64,000 nt of DNA from Alteromonas sp. KUL49 (lineage in GTDB: Bacteria; Pseudomonadota; Gammaproteobacteria; Enterobacterales; Alteromonadaceae): positions 412,408 through 476,407 of the forward strand of contig NZ_BJKL01000003.1 in assembly GCF_006538345.1 (NCBI RefSeq). Reading direction: 5' to 3'. The notes under the pieces were generated by a model. It saw only the letters and a program-made list of their open reading frames with translations, was not told the DNA's origin and ran no database searches. This document shows positions 63,124 to 64,000 of this stretch, in pieces; position 1 is the stretch's first letter, and the number at the start of each line of letters is the position of its first letter. The position numbers were made by a program, and so were the translations under genes.

Positions 63124-64000
63124 CTAACGTGCTAACCAGCGACCTGCAAAAATGATCGGAATACACATCAACATTTGTAATGCCCCGTATAGCAACATAG
63201 CGAGTAGCGCTTGGTTCGCGACTTGTTCGGAGTAACTCCCAGAAGAAAACAATGCTACGTGAATCAACAGTCCAAGATTAATGTTTCTAACAGTCACTTC
63301 CATAGCGATTGCGATAATATCCTCACTTGGTCTTTTGTTGAGATAACCTACCGCAACAGACATCACCAAAAGAGCAGCCGCGAAACTTGCAATTATTGCC
63401 ACGTTATCCATACCGAATGCTTTTAGATCGAGTCGCCCTGCACCTGCCGCACCAACAACAATTGCTGCGATGATGAGTAAAGACAATCGAATTGACCATG
63501 CGGATAAAAACGACGCGACTGATGGTATCTTTTTCAGGATAACCATACCCACAGCGAGGGGTAACAACAGGTTAATGATAATATCTCTCGCTATTACACT
63601 ACTTGGCATTGAAAAATCATCAGGTAAGTCTGCCGACAATAATAAACCAAGAATTACTGGTGCTGTTACCAAACACGCGATACTACAAATAGTGGTCAAA
63701 GAGACTGAAAGCGCCGTATTTCCCTTTGCTAGGTGAGTAAATATGTTAGATGTGGTTCCCCCCGGAACCGCAGCACAAAGAGCGAGGCCTATGACAACGC
63801 CGGTGGCAATGTTCAAACCGCCAATAAACGCGAGTACAACAAGCACTACCCCCACAATTTGCGCAACTAATCCAACGTTAAAGGAATAGGGATATTTTGC
63901 TACTCTCACGAAGTCTGTCACACGTAAGGTCGCACCCATACCCAACATTGCGAGGGCCAATTGTGTTGCGGCAAAGCTGTATTCGTTATTTAGATAAAAA
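63124..64000 (-). CDS. BASS-family transporter, N-terminus outside window
   Basis: The frame stays open to base 64000, so the start is outside. The visible 292 residues have nine or so membrane segments and the landmarks LAMLGMGATLRVTDFVRV, CAAVPGGTTSNIFTHLA and MEVTVRNINLGLL. These match the same landmarks in the BASS protein at 2574-3512, but the two are not close copies. Probably a sodium-dependent organic-anion transporter. Substrate unknown. Confidence 0.88.
   Translation of the reverse strand, partial: FYLNNEYSFAATQLALAMLGMGATLRVTDFVRVAKYPYSFNVGLVAQIVGVVLVVLAFIGGLNIATGVVIGLALCAAVPGGTTSNIFTHLAKGNTALSVSLTTICSIACLVTAPVILGLLLSADLPDDFSMPSSVIARDIIINLLLPLAVGMVILKKIPSVASFLSAWSIRLSLLIIAAIVVGAAGAGRLDLKAFGMDNVAIIASFAAALLVMSVAVGYLNKRPSEDIIAIAMEVTVRNINLGLLIHVALFSSGSYSEQVANQALLAMLLYGALQMLMCIPIIFAGRWLAR

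Noticed and set aside
1..64000. CRISPR arrays, tRNA or rRNA genes, phage or transposon genes
   Set aside because: No repeat-spacer pattern, tRNA-like signature, ribosomal RNA segment or transposase-like protein was recognised by eye; a tRNA scan could still find a missed gene.

Overview
The window looks like an ordinary chromosomal stretch of a marine gammaproteobacterium of the Alteromonadaceae (Alteromonas/Aestuariibacter/Glaciecola-like). The evidence is the gene set and local order: yejK divergent from yejL-yejM, a yciK-type dehydrogenase, a PsrA-type regulator, a VolA/Pla-1-type lipoprotein lipase, a valine-catabolic operon and a starch/maltodextrin locus with a GPH/SLC45-like sugar permease. 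No rRNA, tRNA, CRISPR array, phage or insertion sequence was recognised. Assignment is from protein family recognition only; no search was run.

Layout. 0-3.5 kb: the end of a response-regulator/TPR protein with two tightly coupled small genes, a periplasmic solute-binding-like protein and a BASS-family transporter. 3.5-8.3 kb: a DUF6279-type lipoprotein, pfkA, a LytS/LytTR-type two-component pair and a PilZ protein. 8.5-16.5 kb: M61 peptidase, M23 peptidase, a double-domain pterin synthase-like protein, yejK/yejL/yejM, gmhB and rlmA. 16.6-23 kb: an RstA/RstB-like pair, a LysR regulator divergent from a His-rich secreted protein, a small outer-membrane barrel and a sugar porter. 23-28 kb: the operon mmsA, acyl-CoA dehydrogenase, 3-hydroxyisobutyryl-CoA hydrolase, mmsB for valine breakdown. 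28-35.7 kb: a second response-regulator/TPR protein, two dehydrogenases, cmoM, a NIF3-family gene, psrA and sohB. 35.7-44 kb: two large secreted lipoprotein hydrolases, yciK and glnS. 44-53 kb: a LacI regulator and three exported GH13 amylases plus an inner-membrane permease. 53-64 kb: small accessory genes, almost all on the minus strand, with three LysE-type exporters, two GFA-family proteins, a nitrilase-family enzyme and a second BASS transporter cut by the window end.

How genes work together. The GH13 enzymes (two lipoproteins and one with a plain signal peptide) should cut starch-type glucans outside the cytoplasm and the permease should import the products. The LacI protein is the natural repressor, and a shared 12-bp motif with a palindromic core lies upstream of both amylase transcription units. 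The valine operon converts isobutyryl-CoA to propionyl-CoA, but no crotonase is encoded within it. Convergent gene pairs are often separated by strong hairpins.

The most striking property of the sequence is that at least seven otherwise well-conserved genes (M61 peptidase, yejK, rlmA, mmsA, cmoM, a LysE gene and a DUF962 gene) are each broken by a single-base length change inside a homopolymer. Two more (the first response-regulator/TPR gene and a small STAS-like gene) may be affected in the same way. Such a uniform pattern in housekeeping genes points to sequencing or assembly error rather than gene decay. I found no clearly new multi-gene system; the least-explained loci are the paired response-regulator/TPR proteins and the RstAB/LysR/His-rich-protein neighbourhood.
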